Positions 7,916-19,128 of a stretch of 64,000 bases of DNA are shown piece after piece (the stretch's first letter is position 1; each line of letters begins with the position of its first letter). Below the pieces are notes generated by a model that was given only the letters and a program-made list of their open reading frames with translations, was not told where the DNA came from and searched no databases. The stretch is from assembly GCF_019192735.1 (NCBI RefSeq), contig NZ_JAHTKP010000001.1, forward strand, positions 372,001 to 436,000, read 5' to 3'. Source of the stretch: Kitasatospora aureofaciens (GTDB taxonomy: Bacteria > Actinomycetota > Actinomycetes > Streptomycetales > Streptomycetaceae). The position numbers were made by a program, and so were the translations under genes.

Positions 7916-9256
7916 GTGACCTCACCCACATCCCCTTCTCCGGCCGTCGACGTCATCCTCCCGTGCCTCGACGAGGCCGCCGCGCTGCCCTGGGTGCTCG
8001 GGCGGATCCCGGCCGGCTGGCGGGCGATCGTCGTCGACAACGGCTCCCGGGACGGCTCCGCCGAGCTGGCCCGGTCGCTCGGCGCGACGGTGGTCGCCGA
8101 GCCCCGGCGCGGCTTCGGCGCCGCCTGCCACGCCGGGCTGCTCGCCGCCACCGCCGAGCTGGTCTGCTTCCTGGACTGCGACGGTTCGCTCGATCCGGCC
8201 CAGCTCCCCCGGGTCACCGGCCCGGTGCTGGCCGGGGCGGCGGACCTGGTGCTGGGCCGGCGCCGCCCGGCCACGGCCGGGGCCTGGCCGGTGCACGCCC
8301 GGTTCGCCAACGCGGTGCTGGCCCGCCGGCTGCGCGCCCGCACGGGGGCGTCGCTGCACGACCTCGGCCCGATGCGGGCCGCCCGCCGGGAGCGGCTGCT
8401 GGCGCTGGGCCTGGGCGACCGCCGCTCCGGCTACCCGCTGGAAATGGTGCTCGCGGGCGCGGCGGCCGGGATGCGGATCACCGAGACGCCCGTCGACTAC
8501 CTGCCGCGCGCGGGCCGCTCCAAGGTCACCGGCACGCTGCGCGGCACGCGCCAGGCGATCCGCGACATGCGCGCGGTGCTGGCCGCGCCGCCGCCCACGC
8601 TGCTGGTGATCGCCAAGGCGCCGGTCCCGGGCCGGGTGAAGACCCGGCTCACCCCGCCGTGCACGCCCGAGCAGGCCGCCGCCCTGGCCGAGGCCGCGCT
8701 CACCGACACCCTGCACACCCTGGCCGCCGTCCCGGCCGGGCGGCGCCTGCTGGTCCTGGACGGCGAGCCGGGCGGCTGGCTGCCGGCGGGCTGGGAGGTC
8801 GTGCCGCAGTCCGGCGGCGGGCTGGACGAACGACTGGCAGCCGCCTTCGCGCACGCCGCCCGGCTGGCCCCGGACACACCCGCGCTGCTGGTCGGCATGG
8901 ACACCCCGCAGCTGAGCGCGGCCGCCCTCGCCGAGCCGCTCTCCGCCACCGAGCGTTCCGGTGTGGACGCCTGGTACGGCCCGGCGGCCGACGGCGGCTT
9001 CTGGGCGCTGGGCCTGGCCCGGCCGACACCACAGCTCGCGGCCCAACTCCTGCACGGCGTACCGATGTCCACCCCGCAAACCGGCGCCCGCCTCCTCGAC
9101 CGGCTCTCCGCAGCGGAGTTGACGATCCATCAACTCCCCATGCTCGCCGACGTGGACACCGTCCAGGACGCCGTCCGGGTCGCCGCCGAGGCACCGCACA
9201 GCCGCTTCGCCGCCCGCCTGCGCAGCGCCGACCTCGCCCCGGAGGTGGCGGGGTGA
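7916..9256 (+). CDS. Fused family-2 glycosyltransferase and DUF2064 (TIGR04282-type) protein
   Basis: The protein is about 446 residues in two parts. Residues 1-215 are a GT-A glycosyltransferase with ILPCLDEAAALPW, VVDNGSRDGS and the metal motif LDCDGSLD, like polyprenyl-phosphate glycosyltransferases but without visible membrane helices. Residues 225-440 are a second nucleotide-sugar-transferase-like domain (VIAKAPVPGRVKTRL, LLVGMDTPQL, GPAADGGFWALGL, LADVDTVQD), known as DUF2064. The start is GTG at 7916 or GTG at 7907. A TTAGCGT -10-like sequence at 7902-7908 and the lack of a ribosome binding site suggest a leaderless message. The stop overlaps the methyltransferase start (GTGA). A role in envelope glycan or glycolipid assembly is inferred. 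Confidence 0.88.
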   Translation: MTSPTSPSPAVDVILPCLDEAAALPWVLGRIPAGWRAIVVDNGSRDGSAELARSLGATVVAEPRRGFGAACHAGLLAATAELVCFLDCDGSLDPAQLPRVTGPVLAGAADLVLGRRRPATAGAWPVHARFANAVLARRLRARTGASLHDLGPMRAARRERLLALGLGDRRSGYPLEMVLAGAAAGMRITETPVDYLPRAGRSKVTGTLRGTRQAIRDMRAVLAAPPPTLLVIAKAPVPGRVKTRLTPPCTPEQAAALAEAALTDTLHTLAAVPAGRRLLVLDGEPGGWLPAGWEVVPQSGGGLDERLAAAFAHAARLAPDTPALLVGMDTPQLSAAALAEPLSATERSGVDAWYGPAADGGFWALGLARPTPQLAAQLLHGVPMSTPQTGARLLDRLSAAELTIHQLPMLADVDTVQDAVRVAAEAPHSRFAARLRSADLAPEVAG

Positions 9257-9912
9257 CGCTCACCGCCACCACCCCCTGGGTCGACGACCCCTTCGCCGAG
9301 GCCGTCCGCACCGGCCGCGGACCGCTCTGGCTCCGCCGCGAGGACGGCCACCGGCTCCGGCTCGACCTCGAACGCTGGTGCGCGCCCGCGGCCGGCGCCG
9401 ACCACAGCCTGCTGCTGCGCTGCACCCGGCTCGCCGCACCCGTCCTCGACCTCGGCTGCGGGCCCGGCCGCCTGGTCGCCGAGCTGCTGGCCCTCGGGGT
9501 CCCGGCGCTCGGCGTGGACGTGACCGACGCGGCCGTCGCCCGCACCCTGGGCCTGGGCGGCCCGGCGCTGTGCCGCTCGGTCTTCGACCGCCTGCCCGCC
9601 GAGGGCCGCTGGGGCGCCGCCCTGCTCGCCGACGGCAACCTCGGCATCGGCGGCGACCCGGCCGCCCTGCTCCGGCGGGGCGCCGAACTCATCGCCCCGG
9701 ACGGCCTGCTGCTGGTGGAGGTGGAGCCGGAGGAGATCGACGAGCGCGCCGTCGTCCGGGTCGAGGGCCCGGACGGCCGGCTCGGCCCGCCCTTCCCGTG
9801 GGCCCGCCTGGGCACCCGCGCCACCCTGCGCCGGGCCCGGTCCGCCGGCCTCACCGAGGCCGAGCGCTGGACCTCGCACGGACGACGCTTCCTCGCCCTG
9901 CGCAAGAGCTGA
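9253..9912 (+). CDS. Class I SAM-dependent methyltransferase
   Basis: The protein is 219 residues from GTG 9253, coupled by a 4-base overlap to the glycosyltransferase. The SAM-binding motif is LDLGCGPGRLVAELLALG at about 70-87, with an acidic second motif (GVDV) and LLADGNLGIGGDP. It probably methylates a product of the adjacent glycosyltransferase, but the substrate is unknown. The last 39 codons have been duplicated downstream as a non-coding copy (9919-10037). Confidence 0.88.
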   Translation: MTLTATTPWVDDPFAEAVRTGRGPLWLRREDGHRLRLDLERWCAPAAGADHSLLLRCTRLAAPVLDLGCGPGRLVAELLALGVPALGVDVTDAAVARTLGLGGPALCRSVFDRLPAEGRWGAALLADGNLGIGGDPAALLRRGAELIAPDGLLLVEVEPEEIDERAVVRVEGPDGRLGPPFPWARLGTRATLRRARSAGLTEAERWTSHGRRFLALRKS

Positions 9913-10055
9913 CGCCGGCCCGTGGGCCCGCCTGGACACCCGAGCCACCCTGTGCCGGGCCCGGTCCGCCGGCCTCACCGAGGCCGAGCGCTGGACCTCG
10001 CACGGACGACGCTTCCTCGCCCTGCGCAAGAGCTGACCCTGCGCAAGAGCTGACG
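9795..10055 (+). repeat. Tandem duplication of the methyltransferase 3' end
   Basis: Bases 9795-9913 are repeated at 9919-10037 with period 124 and only three mismatches, including the stop codon. The last 17 bases (CCTGCGCAAGAGCTGAC) then occur a third time at about 10039-10055. The second copy has no start and cannot be expressed in frame. It is a recent slippage or unequal-crossover product. Confidence 0.9.
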
Positions 10056-10158
10056 CTGGCGCCGGGGTCCAGGTGGCCTTGCCGGACGCCGTTCGTGCGT
10101 CACGCGTGCGGCTGTCGCCCGACCGCCTCTCGGCCTCCCGGTTAAGGGTGCCCCGGCC

Positions 10159-11532
10159 TCACCCTTCGAGGCGTCGGGGCCGAGCCTGCCAGATCCCCCG
10201 GGCCGCCACAAGAGTTCCCGCCCGTCCCATTTGCCTCAGCAGTCCGCCCACCACCACGCACACCAGCGCCACCCCGTACGCGGCCTGCTGCGCCTCCGTC
10301 CCGCCGGTCAGGTACAGCGCCAGCCCCGCGGCCGGGACGGCCAGCCACTCCCAGCGCCCGTCGAGCGCGACCAGCGCCACCACCAGCAGCCCGTACCACG
10401 GGTAGGACGGCGCCACGGCCAGCAGCGCCGCCCCGGTGACCAGCAGCGCGCCCGACCACGGCCGGGCCGGGTCGCCGCGCCACATCACCCACAGCGCCAC
10501 GCCCGCCATCGCGGCCCCCGCCGCCCATGGCAGCAGCGCGTCCGGCAGCACGAGCGCCAGCAGGCCGAAGCGGTCGATGTGCCCCTGCTCGTACCCCTCC
10601 TCCCGCAGGTAGCCCGGCAGGTAGCCGAGCACCCCGGCCCCCGAGGCGGCCACGTACGGCAGGTACGACAGCGCGAACGCACCCGCCGTCGCACCCAGCA
10701 GCAGGACGGTCTCCCGGGTCGGCCGACGGGACAGCGCCCCCGCCAGCGCCCCCGGCACCGCCAGCCCGGGCAGCAGCTTCACCGCCACCGCCGCACCCAG
10801 CAGCACCCCGCCGCCCACCGCCCGCCGCCGCGCCACGCACCCCAGCCCCGCCACGAGCAGCAGCGCCCCCAACGTGTCCACGTGCGCGTCGTTCACCGAC
10901 CACACCGTCACCCCCGGGCACCACCCCCACAGCGCCGCCCGCCGGCTGCCCCTCCCGACCACCAGCAGCGCCCCCGTCGTCGCCACCGCCAGCAGCGCGC
11001 CGGCCGCCTGCACCCCGCGCACCCCGCCCCCGAACGGATGCACCGCGAGGAACCACGCCTCCGCGACCGGCGGGTAAATCGTGTGCACCGCAGGCCGGTT
11101 GATCCGGGTGCAGTCCCCGGCCACCGTCCGCCGCTCGTCCCACCCGGCGCAGGCTCCGCCCGCCGGCCAGAGCCCGGGGTCGCGCAGCCGGGCGAGCGCC
11201 GGGTCGTCCGGGGTGTGCGCGTACGGGGAGATCCCGGCGGCCTGCACCCGGCCGTCCCAGACGTACCGGTAGGCGTCGTCGCTGGTGCGCGGCGGCGCGA
11301 GCAGTCCGACGACGGCGACGGCGACGGCGCCCGCCAGCACCAGCGGCACGACCTGACGGTCCGGCACCTTCCGGAGCAGCAGCAGCGCGAGCGCGAACAG
11401 CCCGGCATCGACGGCGTACCAGGCGTACAGCGGCGCGCGGTGGTCGAGCGTGCCGCCGCCGGTGACGGTCAGGGCGAGCGCGGCGACCAGGGCTGCCAGC
11501 GCGAACAGACAGGGCAGGACACGAGTGAGCAT
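10159..11532 (-). CDS. Polytopic membrane glycosyltransferase (GT87/DUF2029-like mannosyltransferase)
   Basis: The protein is 457 residues starting at ATG 11532. It has about ten to twelve hydrophobic segments through the whole length. After the second or third helix there is a periplasm-facing loop with SDDAYRYVWDGRVQAAGISPYAHTP; its Asp residues and pattern fit GT-C enzymes that use polyprenyl-phosphate sugars. NRPAVHTIYPP and NDAHVDTLG are further family-like motifs. These proteins add mannose or other sugars to envelope lipids or glycans on the outer face of the membrane. It is divergent from the molybdopterin oxidoreductase, and their shared promoter has one TTCCGTAAG element. Confidence 0.85.
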   Translation of the reverse strand: MLTRVLPCLFALAALVAALALTVTGGGTLDHRAPLYAWYAVDAGLFALALLLLRKVPDRQVVPLVLAGAVAVAVVGLLAPPRTSDDAYRYVWDGRVQAAGISPYAHTPDDPALARLRDPGLWPAGGACAGWDERRTVAGDCTRINRPAVHTIYPPVAEAWFLAVHPFGGGVRGVQAAGALLAVATTGALLVVGRGSRRAALWGWCPGVTVWSVNDAHVDTLGALLLVAGLGCVARRRAVGGGVLLGAAVAVKLLPGLAVPGALAGALSRRPTRETVLLLGATAGAFALSYLPYVAASGAGVLGYLPGYLREEGYEQGHIDRFGLLALVLPDALLPWAAGAAMAGVALWVMWRGDPARPWSGALLVTGAALLAVAPSYPWYGLLVVALVALDGRWEWLAVPAAGLALYLTGGTEAQQAAYGVALVCVVVGGLLRQMGRAGTLVAARGIWQARPRRLEG

Positions 11533-11590
11533 GCGCAAACCCTCGCACCGCCCGGCGGCACCCGGCCGGACCGGCGTGGCGCCGTTCGGA

Positions 11591-11599
11591 TTCCGTAAG
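11591..11599 (+). promoter_or_regulatory. Third TTCCGTAAG element
   Basis: An exact match to the 9-mer repeated at 7802 and 7860, here between divergent genes 10159-11532 and 11646-12821. Confidence 0.35.
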
Positions 11600-11645
11600 C
11601 ACCTCGGAGCACCACCGCACGGCCGCCGAACGGTTCCATGAGGAC

Positions 11646-12821
11646 GTGACCCCGAAACCCCCGGACCCACGCCCCCGCTACGACCTCCCACTCCCCCCGC
11701 CGCCCGCGTCCCTGCGCCGCGGACCGTTCCGCGCCGGGGCGTTCCGCTCGCCGCTGCACGAGCCGCGCACCACCGTGGTGCTCGGCCGCTGGCTGGGCGC
11801 GGCGCTGCTGGTCTGCTTCCTGACCGGCCTGATCAGCCACGCCCTCCAGGACCCGCCCGGCTGGATCGTGCCGTACCTCCAGAGCCGGCCGGTGAGCGGC
11901 TACCGGATCACCCAAGGGCTCCACGTGATCAGCGGGCTCGCCGCGATCCCGCTGCTCGGGGCGAAGCTGTGGACGGTCTACCCGCGGCTCTTCGAGTGGC
12001 CGCCCGCCCGCAGCGTGCTGCACGCCCTGGAGCGCCTCGGCATCTTCGTCCTCGTCACGGCGATGCTGCTGGAGCTGTTCACCGGCCTGTTCAACACCTT
12101 GCAGTGGTACCCGTGGCCGTTTCCCTTCCGCCAAACCCACTTCTGGATCGGCTGGTTGGCCACCGGCGGCCTCCTCGTCCACATCGCCGCCAAGGGCACG
12201 CTGATCGCCCGGCACTGGCGCCGCCCCGCCGTCGGCCTCCCGCAGCGCCGGGCCTTCCTCACCGCGGTGACCGCCGCGGCGGGCGTCGTCACCCTCACCA
12301 CCGCCGGGCAGGCCGTGCCGTTCCTCAGCGGCCTGGACCTGCTCGCCCCGCGCCGCCCGGACCTCGGCCCGCTGGGCCTCCCGGTGAACCGGACGGCCGC
12401 CCAGGCCGGCACGGTCACCGTCCCCGCCGACTGGCGGCTGCGCGTGGACGGGCCCCGCCCGTACGTCCTCACCCTCGCCGAGCTGGGGCAACTCCCGCAG
12501 TACGACGTCGAGTTGCCGATCGCCTGCGTCGAGGGCTGGAGTGCGTCGGCGCGCTGGACCGGAGTCCGGGTCTCCGATCTGATGGAACGGGCGGGCGCCC
12601 CCGCCGGGGCCTCGCTGCGGGTCACCTCGCTGGAGGCGAACGGGCCGTACCGGGTGATGGAGATGCCCGCCGAGTACGCCGTCGACCCGCTCACGCTGCT
12701 CGCCCTGCGGGTCAACGGCGAGGTGCTGACGGCCGACCACGGCTTCCCGGCCCGGATCATCGCGCCGAACCGGCCCGGGGTCCTGCAGACCAAGTGGGTC
12801 GAACGAATCGAGGTGCTCTGA
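11646..12821 (+). CDS. Membrane-anchored molybdopterin-dependent oxidoreductase
   Basis: The protein is 391 residues. A hydrophobic N-terminal half has four to five membrane helices with spaced histidines (GLISHALQD, QGLHVISG, RQTHFWIGWLATGGLLVHI) that could ligate b-type haem. A further helix follows (AFLTAVTAAAGVVTL). Residues 250-391 are a sulfite-oxidase-type molybdopterin domain with the expected Mo ligand Cys294 (ELPIACVEGWSAS) and GFPARIIAPNRPG. Known relatives are extracytoplasmic molybdoenzymes; the substrate is unknown. GTG 11646 is chosen; AGGA is close by. The stop overlaps the next ATG by one base. Confidence 0.9.
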   Translation: MTPKPPDPRPRYDLPLPPPPASLRRGPFRAGAFRSPLHEPRTTVVLGRWLGAALLVCFLTGLISHALQDPPGWIVPYLQSRPVSGYRITQGLHVISGLAAIPLLGAKLWTVYPRLFEWPPARSVLHALERLGIFVLVTAMLLELFTGLFNTLQWYPWPFPFRQTHFWIGWLATGGLLVHIAAKGTLIARHWRRPAVGLPQRRAFLTAVTAAAGVVTLTTAGQAVPFLSGLDLLAPRRPDLGPLGLPVNRTAAQAGTVTVPADWRLRVDGPRPYVLTLAELGQLPQYDVELPIACVEGWSASARWTGVRVSDLMERAGAPAGASLRVTSLEANGPYRVMEMPAEYAVDPLTLLALRVNGEVLTADHGFPARIIAPNRPGVLQTKWVERIEVL

Positions 12822-13300
12822 TGCCCCGGTGGCTGCGCGCGGCCCTGCTGCTCGGCGGGCTCGCCCTGATCGCCTACGGCCTCTCCGGCCTGCTCGCCGA
12901 CTCCTACATCACCGACCCGTTCGACGTCCTGGTCTGGGCGGTCGGCGCGGTGGTCCTGCACGACGGACTGTGGGTGCCGCTGCTCCTCCTGCTCGGCGCG
13001 TCCGTCGTGCGCGGGCCGGTGCTGCGCGGCTGGCTGATCGTCGCGGCGGCGGTGACGGCCGTCGGGCTGCCGGCCGTCCTGCGGGACGGCACGAACCACG
13101 GCAACTCCTCGGTGCTGCCGCTCCCGTACCTGCGCAACTGGCTGCTGGTACTGGCCGCCACCGCCGGGATCGCGCTGCTGATCGCGCTCGTCCGGCGGTG
13201 GCGGCACGGAGGACTTCACCTCAGGGGCCTGCACCTCAAGGGACTACACCTCAAGGAACTGCGGCTCAGGCGCCGGGCACGCCCGGCAGACCCGTCGTGA
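12821..13300 (+). CDS. Small membrane protein with GLHLK tandem-repeat tail
   Basis: The protein is 159 residues starting at ATG 12821 in the TGATG overlap with the molybdoenzyme, so the two are co-translated. Four hydrophobic helices occupy residues 1-135, with a His-bearing segment VVLHDGLWVP. The C-terminus, after VRRWRHGG, is a basic tail of GLHLR/GLHLK/GLHLK/ELRLR units. The tail is encoded by 15-bp tandem repeats at 13213-13272 and probably faces the cytoplasm. It may be a membrane subunit of the molybdoenzyme. No family is recognised with certainty. Its last 35 bases overlap the end of the convergent mtnP gene. Confidence 0.8.
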   Translation: MPRWLRAALLLGGLALIAYGLSGLLADSYITDPFDVLVWAVGAVVLHDGLWVPLLLLLGASVVRGPVLRGWLIVAAAVTAVGLPAVLRDGTNHGNSSVLPLPYLRNWLLVLAATAGIALLIALVRRWRHGGLHLRGLHLKGLHLKELRLRRRARPADPS

Positions 13301-14120
13301 GCCCGTCCAGCGCGTGCGAGCAGACGCAGTCGCGGTCGACCGGCAGGCTCTCCAGCGCCTTGAACAGCACGGTGCGCAGCCGGTCGACGTTCCCCGCGAA
13401 CACCTTCAGCACCTCGGTGTGGGTGACCCCCTCGCCGCTCTCCACGCCCGCGTCGAGGTCGGTGACCAGCGCCAACGAGCTGTAGCAGAGGCCGAGTTCG
13501 CGTGCCAGCACGGCCTCGGGGTGACCGGTCATGCCGACCACCGACCAGCCGTTCGCGGTGAACCAGCGGGACTCGGCGCGGGTGGAGAAGCGCGGGCCCT
13601 CGATCACCACGAGGGTCCCGCCGTCCACCGGCTCCCAGGCCGCGTCGCGCGCCGCGTCCAGCGCCGCCCGCCGCCCGGCCGGGCAGTACGGGTCGGCCAT
13701 CGACACGTGCACCACCTCGGGGAACGAGCCGTCCGGCAGCGGCAGCCCGTTGTAGTAGGTCTGCACCCGGCCGGAGGTGCGGTCCACGAACTGGTCCGGC
13801 ACCAGCAGCGTGCCCGGCCCGTACTCCGGCCGCAGCCCGCCCACCGCGCACGGCCCGAGCACCTGGCGCACGCCCAGCGAGTGCAGCGCCCACAGGTTGG
13901 CGCGGTAGTTGATCCGGTGCGGCGGCAGGCCGTGGCCGCGCCCGTGCCGGGGCAGGAACGCGACCCGGCGGCCCGCGACCTCGCCGAGGAACAGCGCGTC
14001 GCTCGGCGGGCCGTACGGCGTGTCGACGCGCACCTCCGTCACGTCGTCCAGCAGCGCGTACAGCCCGGAGCCGCCGATCACGCCCAGTTCGGCGCGCGGC
14101 GTGTCCTGATCGATCGTCAT
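13266..14120 (-). CDS. mtnP: S-methyl-5'-thioadenosine phosphorylase
   Basis: The protein is 284 residues, the usual length for the PNP/MTAP family. The phosphate- and base-binding motifs are clear: GVIGGSGLYAL, LPRHGRGH with PPHRINYRANLWAL, GPCAVGGLRPEYGPG, VIEGPRFSTRAES and VGMTGHPEAVLARELGLCY. The enzyme phosphorolyses methylthioadenosine from polyamine and SAM metabolism to adenine and methylthioribose-1-phosphate; some Streptomyces forms prefer other purine nucleosides. It is cytoplasmic. The start is ATG 14120. Its 3' end overlaps the convergent gene by 35 bases. Confidence 0.95.
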   Translation of the reverse strand: MTIDQDTPRAELGVIGGSGLYALLDDVTEVRVDTPYGPPSDALFLGEVAGRRVAFLPRHGRGHGLPPHRINYRANLWALHSLGVRQVLGPCAVGGLRPEYGPGTLLVPDQFVDRTSGRVQTYYNGLPLPDGSFPEVVHVSMADPYCPAGRRAALDAARDAAWEPVDGGTLVVIEGPRFSTRAESRWFTANGWSVVGMTGHPEAVLARELGLCYSSLALVTDLDAGVESGEGVTHTEVLKVFAGNVDRLRTVLFKALESLPVDRDCVCSHALDGLTTGLPGVPGA

Positions 14121-14381
14121 CGTTCGTGCCCTTCCTCGGGAAACGTCCCGGCCACTCTAGGAGCCGGCCCACGCGGCGCGGTCGGGGCACGGCTTACGGT
14201 CCCCTTACAGTCGGCTGGGCCGAACGGCGGCTACGGCCGGATGGCCGCGGGCCGCCGGGGTGGTCCCGGGCGGCCGAGCGGGTGACCTGCCGGACGTGTC
14301 GGCACCGCCGAGCCCCGCCCGGCGTGCATCGGTTGGGAGTGCGCCGCCTCCGGACGGCGTACGCCCTGTCCCCGGACCTGA

Positions 14382-15029
<648 letters not shown>

Positions 15030-15036
15030 CCCGCCT

Positions 15037-15073
15037 GCTGCCGCCCACGCCCCTGGAGGACGTGGGCGGCAGC
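15037..15073. terminator. Terminator hairpin after the Rpf/LysM gene
   Basis: The 13-base arms GCTGCCGCCCACG (15037-15049) and its complement (15061-15073) lie seven bases past the stop. Confidence 0.75.
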
Positions 15074-15215
15074 GCGTCCGGCTCCCTCCGCCGCATCGGC
15101 CCTGCGGACACCGACAGCCAGGAACCGCCCGCCCCGGCCCCGGACGCGCACCCCCGGAACGCCGTCGGCCCGCCCGGTCACCAGGACCGGACGGGCCGAC
15201 GGAACGGCGGGACGA

Positions 15216-17219
<2,004 letters not shown>

Positions 17220-17362
17220 CTTGCACCTCTTGTTTAAAGACCCCGTAAAAGCGCCGTCGGGCGACGGCAGTGCGCCAGGCTATGCGACGGCCGTTAAGGA
17301 AGCGTCATCGGCCCGCGTTAAGAAAACGTCATGGTGGTGGGCGTCGGGCGCAGAAGGGCGGC

Positions 17363-17396
17363 GCGCCGGGTCGGGGGGCACGCCCCGGCCCGGCGC
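17363..17396. terminator. Terminator hairpin after the multicopper oxidase gene
   Basis: The 14-base arms at 17363-17376 and 17383-17396 pair with one G-U; the stem sits 10 bases past the oxidase stop (minus strand). Confidence 0.65.
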
Positions 17397-17405
17397 CCGC
17401 GGGCG

Positions 17406-19049
17406 TTACGCCCGGTAACCGAGGACCGTCATCATGCCCGTCTCCGCGTGGTACACGTTGTGGCAGTGCACCATCCACAGGCCCGGGTTGTCGGCGTCGA
17501 AATCCACGGCCAGGGTCGCGCCCGGCAGCACGATCGCGGTGTCCTTGCGGGGGCCGTCGCCGGCCAGGGCGAAGGTGTGGCCGTGCAGGTGGACCGGGTG
17601 CCACATGGCCGTCGTGTTCCGGAACTCCAGCCGCACCCGCTCCCCCACCGCCACCGGGTGGCGCTGCGCCGGGTCGTACCTGCGGCCGTTGAACGCCCAG
17701 TCGGCCTTCGCCATCCCGCCGGTGAGCTCCAGCTGCACCGTCCGGTCCGGCGCCCGGGCGGGCAGCCGCACGCTCGCGTCGGCCTTGAGCTGCGCGGCGC
17801 CGACCAGCCTGCCGTCCAGCTCGGCCGGGCGCACCGAGGCGTCGGGCGCGGTGCCGCCGCCGGTGCGCAGCAGGGCGAGCGCGGTGGCGTTCTTGCCCTC
17901 GGCGAGGGCGGTGAGCGGGAAGACGCCGTCCTGGGCGGTGACCAGGACGTCGTAGCGCTCGCCCATGCCGAGCAGCAGCGCCTGGGTGGTGGCCTGCTCG
18001 ACCGGGAAGCCGTCGGTGTGGGTGACGGTCAGCTCGTGGCCGCCGAGGGCGACCCGGTAGGCGGTGTCGCCGCCCGCGTTGATCAGCCGGATCCGGATGC
18101 GGTCGCCGGGCTTGGCGGTGAAGGTCTCGGGCGCGGTGGCGAGGCGGCCGTTGACCAGGTGGAACGGGTACGCGACATCGCCCGCGTCGCCGCCGAGCAG
18201 CGCGCTGCGGGCGCCCATCAGCATGCGGGACGGGCCCTGGGCTCCCGAGGCGCCCGCCATGTCGTGGCCGCCCATCCCCGCCATGTCGTGGCCGGACATG
18301 TCGTGGCCGCCCATCCCCGCCATGTCGTGGCCGGACATGTCGTGGTTGCCCATCCCCGCCATGTCGTGCCCGCCGCCCATGCCCTTGGCGAGCTCGGCGA
18401 GGACGGCGTCCGGGGTGCTGCCGTCGATCCCGTCCACCCAGTCGTCCAGGACGACGACCCACTCCTTGTCGTAGCGCAGCGGCTCCTTCGGGTCCTCGAC
18501 GATCAGCGGCGCGTACAGCCCGCGGTCCTGCTGGACGCCGGAGTGCGGGTGGAACCAGTACGTGCCCGGGCGGGTGAGCGCGAACCGGTAGTCGAAGGCG
18601 ACGCCGGGACGGACCGCCTCCTGGGTGAGGCCCGGCACGCCGTCCATGTCGTTGCGCAGCGCGAGGCCGTGCCAGTGCAGGGAGGTGGGCTGCGGAAGGT
18701 GGTTGGCGAGGCTGAGGGCGAGCGTCTCGCCCGCGGTGGCGCGGACCTCCCGACCGGGCAGCCGGTCGCCGTACGCCCAGGTGCGGACGGTCCGGCCGCC
18801 GAGATCGACGCCGGTCTCGGTGGCGGTGAGCGCGACCTTGCGCTCCGGCCCGGGGCTGCGCTTCGCCTCGGCGGCGGCGACCTCGGGGCCGTTCGGGGCG
18901 ACGAAGCCGCCCGGGGTGGTGGGCGCGGCGTGGCCCGTGCCGGAGTGGTCCATGCCCTTCATGGAGTCGGAGGAGCAGGCGGCCAGCAGGCCGGTCCCGG
19001 CAGCGGCGAGCGCCGCGCCGAGCACCGTACGTCGGGTGGGTGTGCGCAT
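17406..19049 (-). CDS. Tat-exported lipoprotein multicopper oxidase
   Basis: The protein is 547 residues from ATG 19049. The N-terminus is a Tat lipoprotein signal (RRTVLGAALAAAG ... LLAACSS). Copper ligand motifs are HWHG near 123, HPHSG near 164, HPVHLHGH near 479 and HCHNVYHAETGM near 526-538, the full set for one type 1 and one trinuclear centre. Between about 225 and 266 there is a Met/His-rich insert of repeated GHDMAGMG units, like the methionine-rich segment of CueO-type copper oxidases. It is expected to oxidise Cu(I) and protect the envelope. It is downstream of the DUF6153 gene and a CsoR-like operator. The insert is itself a DNA tandem repeat (about 18250-18370). Confidence 0.95.
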   Translation of the reverse strand: MRTPTRRTVLGAALAAAGTGLLAACSSDSMKGMDHSGTGHAAPTTPGGFVAPNGPEVAAAEAKRSPGPERKVALTATETGVDLGGRTVRTWAYGDRLPGREVRATAGETLALSLANHLPQPTSLHWHGLALRNDMDGVPGLTQEAVRPGVAFDYRFALTRPGTYWFHPHSGVQQDRGLYAPLIVEDPKEPLRYDKEWVVVLDDWVDGIDGSTPDAVLAELAKGMGGGHDMAGMGNHDMSGHDMAGMGGHDMSGHDMAGMGGHDMAGASGAQGPSRMLMGARSALLGGDAGDVAYPFHLVNGRLATAPETFTAKPGDRIRIRLINAGGDTAYRVALGGHELTVTHTDGFPVEQATTQALLLGMGERYDVLVTAQDGVFPLTALAEGKNATALALLRTGGGTAPDASVRPAELDGRLVGAAQLKADASVRLPARAPDRTVQLELTGGMAKADWAFNGRRYDPAQRHPVAVGERVRLEFRNTTAMWHPVHLHGHTFALAGDGPRKDTAIVLPGATLAVDFDADNPGLWMVHCHNVYHAETGMMTVLGYRA

Positions 19050-19128
19050 GACGAAATGCACCTCGTGCAGTCGGTGTGAGTAAGAAGGACGTCGCGTCGG
19101 CTGCCCCTGGGGGACAGCGGTCGCACGC

